From Gentiana macrophylla (taxonomy: Eukaryota; Streptophyta; Magnoliopsida; Gentianales; Gentianaceae), in contig JAOBSW010000261.1 of assembly GCA_026214975.1 (NCBI GenBank), positions 48,727 to 112,726 of the forward strand: 64,000 bases of DNA, given 5' to 3'. Shown here piece by piece: positions 33,588-45,316 of the stretch (the stretch's first letter is position 1; each line of letters begins with the position of its first letter). The notes beneath the pieces were generated by a model that was not told where the DNA came from, did no database searches, and saw only the letters and a list, made by a program, of their open reading frames with translations. A program made the translations under genes and the position numbers.

Positions 33588-34643
33588 TTATTTACTGTCT
33601 TTTGATGCCTCCTCATAAGTGATTGGATCATCACTTGCGAATAGAGCATAGTAAGTGGCCTCATTTGGCTGTGGTAAACCTGTTACCTCAAAATCTGTCA
33701 TCCAGCCTGGCCTTTTTCTAGTACTCTGAGGTTTATCTACTGAACCCTCAGCTGCTATTTCATGACTTGAGTTTGCTGAACTTGGGTCTGCTGAATCCTC
33801 AGCTTTTGCTGTCAATTCAGTGTCTTGATTCTGCTGACCCTGAGTCTGCTGAATCTCTCTCTGCTGATTCTGAGTCTGTTGACCCTCAGCTGAATCTTCA
33901 TCTATCAGATTCTGAATTGGATGGAATTGAGCATTATTTGCTTCCCAATTCCAAGTGTTCAACTCATCAAACAACACATCTCTGCTGATCACTATCCTTT
34001 TGGTTATAGGATTAAACAACTTGTATGCCTTGGACTTTTCACTGATCCCCAAGAAAACACATTGCTCTACTTTATCACTCAGTTTCTTCTTGTTTGCATC
34101 TGGAATATGAGCATAAGAAATGCATCCAAATATCTTAAAATGACTTACATATGGTTTGATTGAGCTCCATGCTTCTTCCGGTGTCATGTTCTGAACAGAG
34201 AATGTTGGGCATCTGTTCAAAATATGCACACTCCAACCTACTGCCTATGGCCAGAATCTTTTAGGCACATTTCCATAGGCCAACATGCTTCTTACCATAT
34301 CCAGAATTGTCCTATTCTTCCTCTCAGATACACCATTCTGCTGTGGTGTATACGCCGCTGTCAATTCTCTTCTGATTCCATTATTGGTACAGAAATCTTC
34401 AAACTCTGCTAAGAAAAATTCTCCTCCTCTGTCTGTTCTCATACTCTTGATATACTGACCTGTCTCCTTTTCTCTTAACAGTTTGAAGCCCTTGAATGCA
34501 TTCAATGCTTCAGACTTTTTTGACAATAATTCAACCCAAGTTTTTCTAGATAAATCATCAGTAAATGTAATGAAATACCTCTTACCTCCTTTGGATGATG
34601 GGTTGATTGGGCCACACAAGTCAGAATGGATGAGTTCCAACAC
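33588..34643 (-). pseudogene. Copia integrase core and C-terminus
   Basis: Frame 34643-34245 holds the DDE core: LIHSDLCGP (first Asp), MRTDRGGEF (second Asp), PQQNGVSERKNRTI (Glu), ending VPKRFWP with a stop. Frame 34229-33588 continues with MHILNRCPTFSVQNMTPEEA, FKIFGCISYAHIPD and CVFLGISEKSKAYKLFNP, then a Gln/Ser-rich linker. It ends in the start of RT (TYEEASKDSK). A stop at the join and the missing downstream link break the polyprotein. The catalytic triad itself looks intact. Confidence 0.87.
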
Positions 34644-34959
34644 TTATTTTGCCCTCTAAGACTTGCCTTTTGGGAAAGGATGTCTGTGTTGCTTTGTTTT
34701 AGTGCATTCTTCAAAGATCTACTGAGGAGTCTGAATCCGTGGGAGTCCTTTAACCATTTCCTTCTACTGAAGTGTTTTCAAACCACCAAAATTGATATGT
34801 CCATATCTATAATGTCATAACCAAGATGCATCTTTCAATTCTACCATAAGACATGCTTATGGCTTCCTTAATTTCCAAAGGAAACAATCTGTTGCCATTC
34901 ATTGGAACTTTAGCTATGATTCCCTTGCTTGAATCCTTGATTTCACACTCCTTATTCTT

Positions 34960-35345
34960 CAGAATAATTTAATATCCTTTTTTCTTGCAATAGTCCAACA
35001 CTTTACAGATTTCACTTCAGATCAGGAACATATAACACACTAAAAATGGTTTCAGATGTCCCATTCTTGGATCTGATGCATATATTTCCTTTTCCCTTAA
35101 CACTGACTGGGGAGTTATCTCTAAACATCACCTTTGAATGATAAGATTCATCAAAATAATAGAATGATGCCTTATTACCACACATGTGATTAGTGCATCA
35201 TGTATCAACATACCATACTTAGGGGGTCTTTGAAGTCTGCATATGCCGAGTAGTCATCAACAAAGTCTCATCTTCCTCTTTGTCAGCAAAGTGACTCTGC
35301 TGAGTCCCTTTCTCCTTGTCTGCTGGAAATTTGGTGTAGCATTCT
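34960..35345 (-). pseudogene. Copia protease and pre-integrase remnant
   Basis: The protease site appears as VWYVDT, then a stop, then CTNHMCGNKASF, where a Copia would have a D-S-G before C-NHMCG. It then continues SVKGKGNICIRSKNG and VLYVPDLK. The stop lies in the catalytic loop itself. Further down (34650-34960) the pre-integrase zinc region is unreadable in one frame. Confidence 0.7.
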
Positions 35346-36200
35346 TACCGGTAGTGTCCAAGTTTGTGACACCTAAAGCATGCAACATTCTTTATGTTTG
35401 CAGTACCTCTACCCTCTCCATTCTTGGATACCTGAGAGTTGTCCCTGCTGTCAGAATCTCTGGTAGTCCTCCATCTACCTCTTCCTCTGCCTCTACCCTT
35501 TCCCCTATAATCGCTATTATAGGCAGTGGTCTTCAAGGCCTGCTCTTCATTTGATGCTGCTGAGCTTCTCTTCATCTTTTGTTCATGAACTTGCAAAGAA
35601 CTTTGCAATTCATCAAGAAACAATGCATCAGTGTCTTTGGATTCTCCAATGGAACACACCACATAATCAAATCTTGAGGTTAGCGACCTCAAAATTATCT
35701 CTACAACTACTACATCTTCCATTTTTTCACCATGAAATCTCATTTTATTGCAGATTTCCATGGTTCAGGCACAATAAGTTGAGAAAGGTTCACCCTCCTT
35801 CATTTGTAGGGTTCCACAGTCTCTTCTTAAGGCCTGTAGATGTGATATCTTCACTCTGGCATTTTCTTGGTACGTCCTCTTCATTGAATCCCAGATATCC
35901 TTCAATGACTACTTGCTGAGAATGGTCTCGAAGATGGCTCTATATATTGCTTGAAACAGATAGTTCTTGGCCTTTAGATCTTTGAGTTTTTAGCTCTCAA
36001 AATATGCTCTCTGAGCCTCAATTGGGGGGGTGGATTTCCTGCTGGTTCAACCACTCCTTGCTCAATGATGGTCCAGTACTCCTTAGAATGCATGAAGTTC
36101 TCTATCAACATGCTCTAGTGATCAAAATGCTGTCCATCAAACCTTGGGATGAAAGCCTGGACAAAATTTGTTTTGGCCATGGATCTTTTCTCCAATTGAT
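35346..36200 (-). pseudogene. Copia gag with zinc knuckle
   Basis: The intact part (35761-35345) reads MEICNKMRFHGEKMEDVVVV, EIILRSLTSRFDYVVCSIGE and LFLDELQSSLQVHEQKMKR. A basic Gly/Arg stretch follows, then the knuckle CFRCHKLGHYR-stop-EC, a CX2CX4HX4C motif with a stop two residues before the last Cys. DELQSSL-VHEQ is typical of Tork/TNT1-type gag. Upstream, 35762-36200, the N-terminal gag (UBN2-like) is present in broken frames. Confidence 0.82.
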
Positions 36201-36212
36201 GTTGAGAATATG

Positions 36213-36224
36213 GCTCTGATACCA
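36213..36224 (-). promoter_or_regulatory. Primer-binding site (tRNA-iMet type)
   Basis: The minus strand reads TGGTATCAGAGC one base after the 5' LTR, an exact match to the usual Copia initiator-Met site. Confidence 0.9.
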
Positions 36225-36225
36225 C

Positions 36226-36552
36226 TGATAACTTTTATGGAAGAGATAGTTTTTGGAAAAACTTAAGAATTTCATTGATGGATCAAACATATGTATACAC
36301 GTAGTAATAAACTACCCACTAGTCCACTTCCTATAAAATAGAAAACATGAGATCATGGCCTCAATCTAAAATAACTATTCACAATCTTCCTATAAACAAG
36401 GAATCATGGAATCATGGCTATAAGCCATCACACCTACTCTAATAATGGAAAGTACGCTGAAACTCAAAAGTAACTTGGCTAACATTGCCTTGGGTAATTA
36501 AAACAACTGAATTAAAACTTAATCATAATAATTAACATAATCTTTTCTAACA
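36226..36552 (-). repeat. 5' LTR of the Copia element
   Basis: TGATAACTTTTATGG to TTTTCTAACA; direct repeat of 31805-32129. Confidence 0.92.
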
Positions 36553-36686
36553 CCAAGTAGCATAACTTAGGGTTGATATTTAATGTTTGTTTACAATATT
36601 ATATCCCTCTTGTATCATCTATATATATAACCATTGTACTCATACTTCAATCAATGAAAAAGTATCGTTTACATTACATTAATTCA
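36553..36686 (+). repeat. End of the 5' LTR of an older Copia element
   Basis: AT-rich LTR tail ending TTAATTCA at 36686, followed after three bases by a primer-binding site. The start of this LTR is lost because the Tat element and the 31805-36552 Copia lie directly upstream. A likely TATA box, CTATATATATAACC, lies near 36620. Confidence 0.65.
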
Positions 36687-36689
36687 ATA

Positions 36690-36703
36690 TGGTATTAGAG
36701 CCT
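36690..36703 (+). promoter_or_regulatory. Primer-binding site of the older Copia element
   Basis: TGGTATTAGAGCCT follows the LTR end. It is one base different from the standard TGGTATCAGAGCC tRNA-iMet site and marks a plus-strand Copia whose gag resumes at 38226. Confidence 0.75.
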
Positions 36704-36747
36704 ACAAACTCATCTCTCATGTTTTACGCAATTCTTAACCCTCTCGC

Positions 36748-38220
36748 TGTTAAGGGTGATTTTATATGACTTATAACGTTATATTTTATAATGATTTCCT
36801 CCATATTCATATTATTTGCATAGAAATTAAGGGTTTAATCGAATTATTGAGCAAATGAGTTTTAAAAGTCTTTAAGTGTAAACTTGAGCTAATTTCGTGG
36901 TTTTATTGGTAATTATCTATGGTTTTACACTTTGCATGTCTTTGTGGTTTTGTAGGTGCATAAACATGTCATAATTGGAGATTTAATGGAAGGAGGAAGA
37001 TGCGAAATGAGATTGGAATGAAGATGCAAGATGGACGAGCGTTTAACATTGCGTCCAGTGGACTGGCGTCCAAAGAGGTGGACTGGCGTCCAGGGGGAGA
37101 AATTTGGTTCAGGATGTTCAGATTTTCAGTGGACGGGCGTCCAGAATTGTATAGGACTGGCGTTTGAGAAGACTCGGCCCGACTCGAAGAATTTACACGT
37201 TCTGAACTGGCGTCCAGAAGGAGTGGACGGGCGTCCACGGCCGACTTAAGCATAGCCGACCTAGTTTTCTATAAATAGCAGCGCATTCTCAACTCTAATC
37301 ATATCATATACATATCACAGCAGCCGCAGAGAACCCTAAATTCTGAAGCCGAGTTGTGCTCGGTAGGCCAATCCTTGGTGCTTGGTCGACCGAGGGTTAG
37401 ATTAGTTGTTTTATTTATGTCGTTTCCTTCTTGTTCGATCTTGATGATGGCTTGAAGCTGTGAACTTGGAGCAGCCATGGGAGATTTTCCAGCAGCGTTT
37501 TTATTCTTTCTTTGGATGATTTTGTGAGTGTTTTAATTAAAGCTTGTTTTTTTCCTTTGATTATTTGTTATGCAACGCATATCGAGAGATTGTTGTTATT
37601 GATGTTTACCGTATGACGAGAGTCGGTGTAAACCTTAGATCACCATAGGAAGATGGGATTTTTAATCTTGACATAACGAGAGTTGATAGGTTAGATTTCT
37701 AGGTTGCTAGATTGAGAGATCTTACACCTTGTTTTGATAGCGTCAATCTTATAGATCGAGAGATGATAGATTGATAGGTGAATTATCTACGAGAGTAGGA
37801 ATTCATACTTATGTGAGGTGAACCACATCTTTAATTAGATCATCATGAGATAATCCAGAGAGGAGAATAAGGGTTGCGGGATGGTGGATCATGGTTTGTC
37901 CGATGTTGATTTGCTTCAGTCATTATCATGATTCGTTAGTTTTATCGTTTTTCTTAGTTGTAGCTTTATTTATTTATGTTTTTTGCAACGATCTTTCCTG
38001 GCTTTGGACTGACAATCCTCTGTCCAGTTTATCTTTTTCGTTTTGTTATTTTAGGTTTTAATAAGAATAGTATCAATCTTAGGAAAATTAATGAACTAGA
38101 TACCCCAATTCCCTGAGATCGACTCCGGTATTAATCGCTATACTACGATCCCTACACTTGGGGTATACCGGATTTATAAATTTATTACTTGTTTATTTTC
38201 ATTGCATAAAATCCGAGACA
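36748..38220 (+). mobile_element. Solo LTR, Athila-type
   Basis: Starts TGTTAAGGGTGATTTT, ends ATCCGAGACA, and is flanked by the perfect 5-bp duplication CTCGC (36743-36747 and 38221-38225). No internal sequence is present, so recombination between two LTRs has removed it. A TATA box CTATAAATAG lies at 37269-37278. Upstream lies a cluster of GGACTGGCGTCC / TGGACGGGCGTCCA inverted repeats (about 37048-37240) and a CCGACTTAAG box. Downstream is one TTGGTCGACCGAGG motif (about 37382). The layout matches the other two Athila-type LTRs in the window. Confidence 0.88.
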
Positions 38221-38225
38221 CTCGC

Positions 38226-38594
38226 CTAAAAAACTAGAAAACTAATCCCCCACTCCATCTCACCTTCTAAACGGAAGCCATGGGCGATGACTCCCCCCAC
38301 TCTTTGGCCACCTCTTCTCCAAATTCCTCTATTCTATCTTCTTGTCCAACCTTCACTCCTTGTACTATTCATATAACAAGACTCTCCCATCAAAACTATT
38401 CTCTATGCGTGCTCAGATTATTCCGTATCTCTGTGGTCAAGGCGTTCTCGACAATGTTGATGGTTCTCCCACTCCACCATCGATCTTCCACAATCAATGA
38501 TAACGGCGTCCAAAAACCTAACATGGCGTATGATCATTGGCTCAAGCAAGATAGCTTGATTCTCAGTACTATCACCTCATCTCTTATGGATAAT
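38226..38594 (+). pseudogene. Copia gag, N-terminal part (split by CACTA)
   Basis: Starts MGDDSPHSLATSSPNSSILS at 38280. In shifted frames it contains HITRLSHQNYSL, IIPYLCGQGVLDNVDGSPTP and MAYDHWLKQDSLILSTITSS, the usual N-terminal half of a plant Copia gag (UBN2-type). It runs directly into the CACTA element at 38595 and resumes at 42786 after the AAT duplication. Confidence 0.8.
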
Positions 38595-39458
38595 CACTAC
38601 AAAAAACTTGCTATTTAGCGGCGGATTTTAGTGGTGGATTTTAGATTCCACCGCTACTAATGTGGTTTAACGGTGATTTTTGTACATCCGCCGATAAAAG
38701 GTTGATCGTATCGTATTTAGCGGTGGATTAAAAGAATCCGTAACAAAAACCTTTTTTTTTTCTGGCGGCTTATTTACCATCCACCATTGAATAATGTCAT
38801 CCATGTATATGTATATACACATTTATATACACGTTTATTTATTTTGCTGGAGCCAGAAAAAAAAATAAAGTAAGGTAGGGCTTTTGGTACAGACTAGCTC
38901 TCAGATTCACCGAAGGAAGTCCATCACCGCTGAGACTCCATGGCTTCAAAGGAAGCTCGTGAGAATATGATCCTCCACGGCGACTGAACCGAGATTGATG
39001 CTACTTACACGCAGTCGATGAAATGAAATCCAGAAGCCAGTAGCACCGGTCACTATCCAACGGCGTGATTCAGATTCTAATCCAATAGCGCGATTCAAAT
39101 ATCTATGGTTCAATAAGATGAGCCTTTGTAAGAATTATACAATTTTTATTGTAAACGATGCCAGAAGCACAATCACTATCATCGATATTTACATGGCAGA
39201 TGAAAGTTTTTGCTTTTTCCGTCGGAGAAAGAATGACAGAACGAGAATGGATCGACTCATAAATGGTGTTCGATGAAATACTCGTGAGACAACTATCGGT
39301 TGGTAGGAATTCGATGTATTGTCTCGTGAAGTAATTAGATTTGGTGATCTATGTGATGATCCACAATGGCAAAAATTGGGCCGATTCTTTTCCAAGAAAG
39401 TGGCTCCTTGTTTTCCCATTGTGCCAGATCGAAGATGACACAATGATTTCAGGGTATT

Positions 39459-39535
39459 CTTCTAAACATTAAATAAAAGTGTCCATAAATATTAGATTCT
39501 AATTCTGTTGAAACTCATAAAAACTGGGGAAATGA
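39459..39535. repeat. Internal direct repeat of the CACTA element, copy 1
   Basis: CTTCTAAACATTAAATAAAA and the following GTGTCCATAAATATTAGATT recur at 41941-42018 with a few changes. The repeat suggests a local duplication of about 2.5 kb period during build-up of the element's cargo. Confidence 0.8.
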
Positions 39536-41940
39536 GATGAATTCGATGGATTATGGCCTATGTATCTTCTTTGGACTTTATGTCCTCATAGAAAGATGAA
39601 AATTGTCAAGTTCGTGTATTATTTATCCCCTGTTTGCTTGCATTTGTAGTATGACTTGAAATATTTGGAGTGTGAGACTTGAAGTACTTTTTAACCTTTG
39701 CACTGTTTTGAGCCTGCCCCAATCATATCCCCTATTATGCTTCTGATATGATTAAACTTTCAGCTCTGAACATGTCTGCTTTATTTGCATGTGTTGTAGA
39801 CTTGGTGTGGAAGCTTATGAGTTTGTTTTGTATGTAGTTTATTAGCCTTGTGTGAAGCTATGTTCTGCTTAGAATTACTTTGTGCAATCTGTTATAAGCC
39901 CAGGTCTGTCTAGGTTGTTTTGGGTTTGTTTGATCATCTTTCTATTATGTAATCTGGTTTTGTTTTTGCATGTGTTGTGCATTATCTTTGGATATATAAA
40001 GCATCTGCATCTTCATCTTAATCAAGAAAAAAGAATTAAAAAATTGATGGGTTTTCTCTGCAGAAGTTATAATGTAGCAGGTGCAAAAGGGTTTTGCAGA
40101 TTGAAACTATGCTATTGTGAAGTCTTCACCAAAATATATGCAAAAAACAGCTTAACTAAACAAAGTTCTTCGTCCCAGGACAAGAAATTTCTCTTGTACA
40201 TCAATCTTCTTCTTCTTCGTTGATTTCAAGGTAAAAAATAGCTGTTTGAGGAATCGTTGATTTCTTGTTTTCTGCTTGACTGAACACTCTGTTTTTGGCT
40301 TTCTTCGTCTATTAGGACACGTTGAGGAAAACAGAGGAGATCTTGGAACAGAAACAAAGATCTATATATTTCGCTTCAAGGATTGCTTAACCAGAACATG
40401 TTTAGTAGAGCATGCCACTGATAAAGCTTTTTAATGAAGGTAATGTTTATGTGATTCTTGAAATTTATAGGCCTCTTTCTCAGTAAACCATGCTTTATTG
40501 TTATCTGTTTATGATGTACTTAGCTTTTCAAAAGCTTTGGCTGTTGCTGCTAAGCCCTGATGGCCTTTTTTGTCTAAAGAAGTTTCCATGATAGATGTGT
40601 TTTCAAATCCTTTTTTGTGTTTCCCTGCTTTTATGCTGGTTGCAGGGACGCTACAAGTATCCATTTGGAGTTTTCATTTTTGCTTGATGGTTTGTCATGG
40701 AGTCATAGAGACAACTTGATGGATCAATGTTTCAACTACTGGCCTATGTTTAGGAGGTATTTCCAGTTTTAGAATGCCTTAATTTTTAGAATCTTAGGAG
40801 AGCAGGGTGATCAGCGCTTGTGATGCTCTTTACAAAATAACGGATGCTCCTATAGAATCTCTTTTATGTTGATAATTAAAGTTGGATTTGGTCTTTGGCT
40901 TTTAATCTGGTAAGACTCTGAATACACCTAGAATCTCTGTCACTTTTTCTGTTCACATAATCCTTTGTCTTCATTTTATTTTCTGTTGAGCAAGGTCTTT
41001 TGTTGTGTTTTTAATTTGTTGTTACGTTTTTGCTTGGGTCCATTTTGTTATGTCATTTAAGTTCACCTTGCCTTTGTGGAAACTCAAGTTTTCAGGCCTT
41101 TTTTTAAAGTCTCTATATAAATCATCAGGTGTGGATTGTTTAATCCTAAATTGTTTGTATGCCTTGGAATCTGCCTAGCCTTTCTTTATGTTTTAGGATA
41201 AGGTATGTATGTCCAGTCCTTGAACCTGCTTGAATAGAATCCTAGAGTTCAGTCTGTTATGTGTATGTTATGCATCTTCTAACTAGGTTAATGGACTGAT
41301 CCATTTGCATTATGTCTTGCTAACTAGGTTAATCAGTGGTCAACCCAGTGGACGTTGTGTTTTTAAGGTTCCCTTCTCGCTTACCCCTCAAATGTTTGTA
41401 AAAAGGCTTGTGGCACAGACCAGGAGTGGGAAAATGGGTTAGAAATGGTGAGGATTGATGTTTGTTCAGTTTTTCAGCTTTTTGATGTGTACTGCAAAGT
41501 ATCAATTATTGCTGTGTTTATACCAGTCTGTAAAATTGAGATTAAAAGAGAAGGGCAACTTTAACATGTGATATGTTATTCAATTAGATGGTGGGACAGT
41601 CCAGGAAAAAAGAAGAGCACATATGCTTACTGTGGCTGTTATTCATTCTTCTATGATGTTTCTTGATTTCATGCCTAAAACCTTCTGTTTTTTAGTTGTT
41701 TCTCTTGATGAGATTTTCTTTGACAATCGAAGTGATCTGAGGTTTTGTGGTTATATGTTTGGCCAAGTAAGACTCATATGTCCAAGATGCTTATCTATGA
41801 GCCTAAGCATGCTTCTGTTTTACATAATATTATTTTTCTTTCTTCTTATGATATTTACCGCTTGAAATCTGTGATATGTTATAAGGGCTTGGTCGCTCTT
41901 GCTGCAATCTTCTTCTCCAGGCCATTCATTTCAAGATAAT

Positions 41941-42253
<313 letters not shown>

Positions 42254-42785
42254 TTAGACTCTGTTGAAGGCTTCTTCGACACTTTCCTTGAATTGTTCTT
42301 ATTTATTATTTGTATGAATTAAATTTGGTTTTTATTATATATTATTATTATTTATTTTTTATTTTTTATTAATTATCATTTTTGTGAATTAAACCTTTTT
42401 TATTTTTATTTTTATTTTTATTTTTGTGAATTAAATATGTTATTTTGTGGTGGAATGAAAATCCGCCGCCAAAACCATATGTAATTTTGCGGGGGAGCGA
42501 AAACACGCCGCCAAAACCCTTTTTTACCTGAATTACATATGATAATGGAATAATATTTCCTGGCGGGTTTTCATAGAATTATGGCGGATGAAAACCGCCA
42601 CTAAGAGATCATAGCGGTGATGCAGAAATCCGCCAGTAAAGGGATTAAAACCTTTAGCGGCGAAATCAAATACGGCGGATTTTAGTAGCTGCTAAATCCG
42701 CCGCGAAAAACCTTTAGTGGCTGATTTTCAGAATTAGCGGCCAAAAAGTATCCGCCGCTAAAGAATGTGTTTTTTTGTAGTGAAT

Positions 42786-43283
42786 ATTCTTTTGCACGTA
42801 TATAATGCTTCCACCTTCGGTCAAATTTGGCGTTCTGTACAAACAAGTTTTGCCTCCCAATCTAGGGCTCAACTTGTTCATCTACGTACAAAACTGGCAT
42901 CTACTCGCAAAGATTATCTTTCGGCTACAAACTACTTCATGACTACCTAACGCATTAAGGATGAATTATATATGGATGTGCATCCTTTGAATAATGATGA
43001 TATTATTCCTTATCTTTTGGTTGACCTTGGTTCTCAGTATGATTCTCTAGTTACGTTGATTTCTTCCCACGCTAATGTTACTCTTGATAATGTCTACTCG
43101 ATGCCTTTAACCACCGAAGCCCGAATTAATCACCACCACCGACTGCAGTCCGGCTCTACCTCCGCTTCTCTTACGACCAATGTTGAGGCATATCCTACTT
43201 TATCCGGAAGCTTCGCATTGCCCTTGGTCATCCGCTACCAACATAATCGAGGCCAGGGCAAGGCTCATTTATAGGCCGTAGTC
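42786..43283 (+). pseudogene. Copia gag, central part
   Basis: Continues from 38594. It reads NILLHVYNASTFGQIWRSVQ, TSFASQSRAQLVHLRTKLAS and DYLSATNYFMTT-stop. Then come HPLNNDDIIPYLLVDLGSQY and DSLVTLISSHANVTLDNVYS, the typical UBN2-family Copia gag. A stop at 42948 and later shifts break it. Confidence 0.85.
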
Positions 43284-44140
43284 GTGCTTTGTATCATCCC
43301 AACCCACTTCCACTGCATCTTACATCATCCAGCCAACTCCCGACATGCCAACTATGCGAGAAGGTTGGCCACACGATCCATACGTGTTGGCACCGGTTTG
43401 ATCCATCACTCATTTATGCCCGCTCCGCTCGTCTACTTAGGCATATCTCACAACGCCCAACACGGCAACACCCCACCCTCTATAGATTGGATTGTCGATA
43501 TAGGTATCTCTCGTCACTCCACAAATAATCCCCGCAATTTATCCTCTTTAGCTAAAGCTTACGATGGCCCTAAACATCTGATTATTTGTGGTGGTACAGG
43601 TTTTCCTATTACACGCCATGGTTTAACCCGTCTTACCACTCCTAATAATTCTTATGTCTTAAATCATGTGCTTGTTGCTCCTTCCATATATGTTAATCTT
43701 CTTTTTGTTTCCGGTTTGCTAAAGATTATGATGTGTATTTTGAATTTTACCATAATTATTTTCTTCTGAAGGGATTACTCGGGCCATATCCATCACTAGG
43801 GTAACCTTAAAGATGACCTTTATCACTTTTCACAGTCTTTCCAACACTTCCCAGCTCAAACTCATGTTTCCAATTGTTCTTATGTCGCTCAATGGCATCA
43901 ACGTTTAGGTCACTACCGGTTCTTCGTCAGACTTTGCATCACGGTAATATCTCGGCACACTCAACAAACCCTACATCTGTTTGCATGTGTTGCATGTCAA
44001 ATGCCTAAAACCCATCATCAGTCCTTACCTTTGTAGCCTTTTACTTCTAGTAGTCCACTTGATTTAATTTATTCTGATGTATGGAGCAATCGTGCCGAGG
44101 ATTCTATTTATAGCAATAAATATTATGCAGACTTATGCTT
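43284..44140 (+). pseudogene. Copia zinc knuckle, protease and pre-integrase, truncated
   Basis: CQLCEKVGHTIHTC (about 43350) is a complete CX2CX4HX4C knuckle. The protease follows as DWIVDIGISRHSTNNPRNLS, where the catalytic D-T/S-G has become D-I-G, then HGLTRLTTPNNSYVLNHVLV and SIYVNLLFVSGL. The pre-integrase remnant contains HHGNISAHSTNPTSVCMCC, and the integrase begins as LDLIYSDVWSNRAEDSIY. The match ends near 44140, so most integrase, RT, RNase H and the 3' LTR are missing. Confidence 0.82.
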
Positions 44141-44661
44141 TTTATAAGCAAAACACGCCGTTTCGAAGATGTTGCAAGAGAAACAGACATTACTCTGCGC
44201 ATTGCAGACGTCTCTTTGCATTGTAGAGGTCAATCCCCGTTTTGTTGCAACAATATTTATCTGAACGGAAACTCGAATTAATGCATACTACTACTAAAAT
44301 ATGCAATTTACGACAGCAAATCCAACATTATTTACACTATCTTGGCATAATTTTGAATATATATATGGAATGAGAATACTGATATACATATATGTATATC
44401 ATCCAATGATTAATGAACACCCCAAAGCATTGTTAATCAATGATCAAGAAACAATGACCCAAGCTGCCGGTCGAAATATGTTCAAAGGCAGATAGAGTAA
44501 TTTATTAACACAAAATATTATTCCATATATAAGTACAAACCCACATTTTTTTCTCACCAGAAAAACAAAGACACACCAAAAATAAATATAAAACAAACAA
44601 ACAAGCATACATACATACACCTAGAAACGGTGTTTGAATTATTAATTCTTACACAGCACGT
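44141..44661. other. Intergenic sequence, no feature seen
   Basis: AT-rich sequence after the truncated Copia, without a coding frame or repeat I can name. It may contain the transcript end of the minus-strand peptide gene. Confidence 0.4.
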
Positions 44662-44787
44662 TTCAGAACGAGTCTGGCTAGATCCTCTCCCGTGACTTTA
44701 CGGTGTTGTACGTGAGAGACATCCATCTGGATATCTTCCACTATATACCGTAAAGTTCACATGAAAGGATACGGGCTCGTTTCTGAA
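44662..44787. repeat. Imperfect foldback (about 126 nt)
   Basis: Left arm TTCAGAACGAG, TCCTCTCCCGTGACTTTACGG pairs with the right arm ending CCGTAAAGTTCAC and GGGCTCGTTTCTGAA. Each arm is about 45 nt with some mismatches; the loop is about 35 nt. It lies about 85-210 nt past the stop codon of the minus-strand peptide gene, so it may be in its 3' UTR. It may be a small foldback transposon. I saw no clean target duplication. Confidence 0.6.
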
Positions 44788-44872
44788 TACCCTGATATAT
44801 TTATTGCAAACGTGATATTATCAAATTAAAGGTCTGATCAGTTTTCATTCCAGCTTTAGAAAGTTTTTATAT

Positions 44873-45199
44873 TCAATTGCGTTGTTGTAAGTCGGGGCAG
44901 CAATCACATGAACCACAGCAATTAGCACTTATGTAGCAGTTATTGCAATCAACACAAACACTGCAATTGGTGCAGACTTCACAGCAAGTCACCAGCAGTT
45001 TGCGATTCAGGTTGCTGAATGGGTTCACAGTACTTCCTCCACTGATTATCAAACCATCATCAGACGATAACGTATTCATGACTGCGTCATGGTCTTTTTC
45101 GTTGGTGGGGCGCACAGCGTCACCAGCGAAAGAGTTTTCTGAAAGATAGAAAACTGCAAGCACAAAAACCGTAAATACGATAACAGTTAGCTTCACCAT
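44873..45199 (-). CDS. Small secreted cysteine-rich peptide, 108 aa, function unknown
   Basis: The only frame here that looks like a host gene. Residues 1-25 (MVKLTVIVFTVFVLAVFYLS...) form a hydrophobic signal peptide, with likely cleavage after SFA at 25. Residues 26-66 are hydrophilic (PTNEKDHDAV). The last 40 hold 12 cysteines: a CC pair, then CEVCTNCSVCVDCNNC, with a cysteine every third position, then NCCGSCDCC. A mature secreted peptide with disulphides or metal binding is plausible. The CxxC repeats resemble metallothioneins, but those are cytosolic and lack a signal peptide. I do not recognise the family. The ATG is the first in the frame, and a TATA-rich promoter lies 60-110 bp upstream. 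It is a single exon, and no transposon signature is seen in it. Confidence 0.65.
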   Translation of the reverse strand: MVKLTVIVFTVFVLAVFYLSENSFAGDAVRPTNEKDHDAVMNTLSSDDGLIISGGSTVNPFSNLNRKLLVTCCEVCTNCSVCVDCNNCYISANCCGSCDCCPDLQQRN

Positions 45200-45269
45200 T
45201 TTGGAATGAGAGTATCGAAATTAAAATGTTAAATGAAGGAGAGATGGTTTGTTGAATTTAATTGCTTCT

Positions 45270-45279
45270 ACAGGGTATC

Positions 45280-45316
<37 letters not shown>

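Larger units (their letters stand above)
31805..36552 (-). mobile_element. Full-structure but degenerate Copia element (Tork/TNT1-like)
   Basis: LTRs of 325 and 327 bp (31805-32129 and 36226-36552) lie in the same orientation, both starting TGAT and ending CTAACA. The flanks are CCAAA (31800-31804) and CCAAG (36553-36557), a target duplication with one difference. A tRNA-iMet primer site lies at 36213-36224 and a polypurine tract (AAGGGAAGGAA, minus strand) at about 32130-32141. Gag, protease, integrase, RT and RNase H follow in Copia order on the minus strand, with many stops and frameshifts. Confidence 0.92.

Noticed and set aside
33767..34163. Plus-strand frames opposite the Copia integrase
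   Set aside because: Shadows of the minus-strand pol reading frame.
39882..40223. 113-residue plus-strand frame in the CACTA element
   Set aside because: No recognisable domain; Leu/Cys/Phe-rich translation of AT-rich, intron-like sequence.
44662..44787. Calling the hairpin a microRNA gene
   Set aside because: Arms have many mismatches and no expression evidence; a foldback repeat is equally likely.
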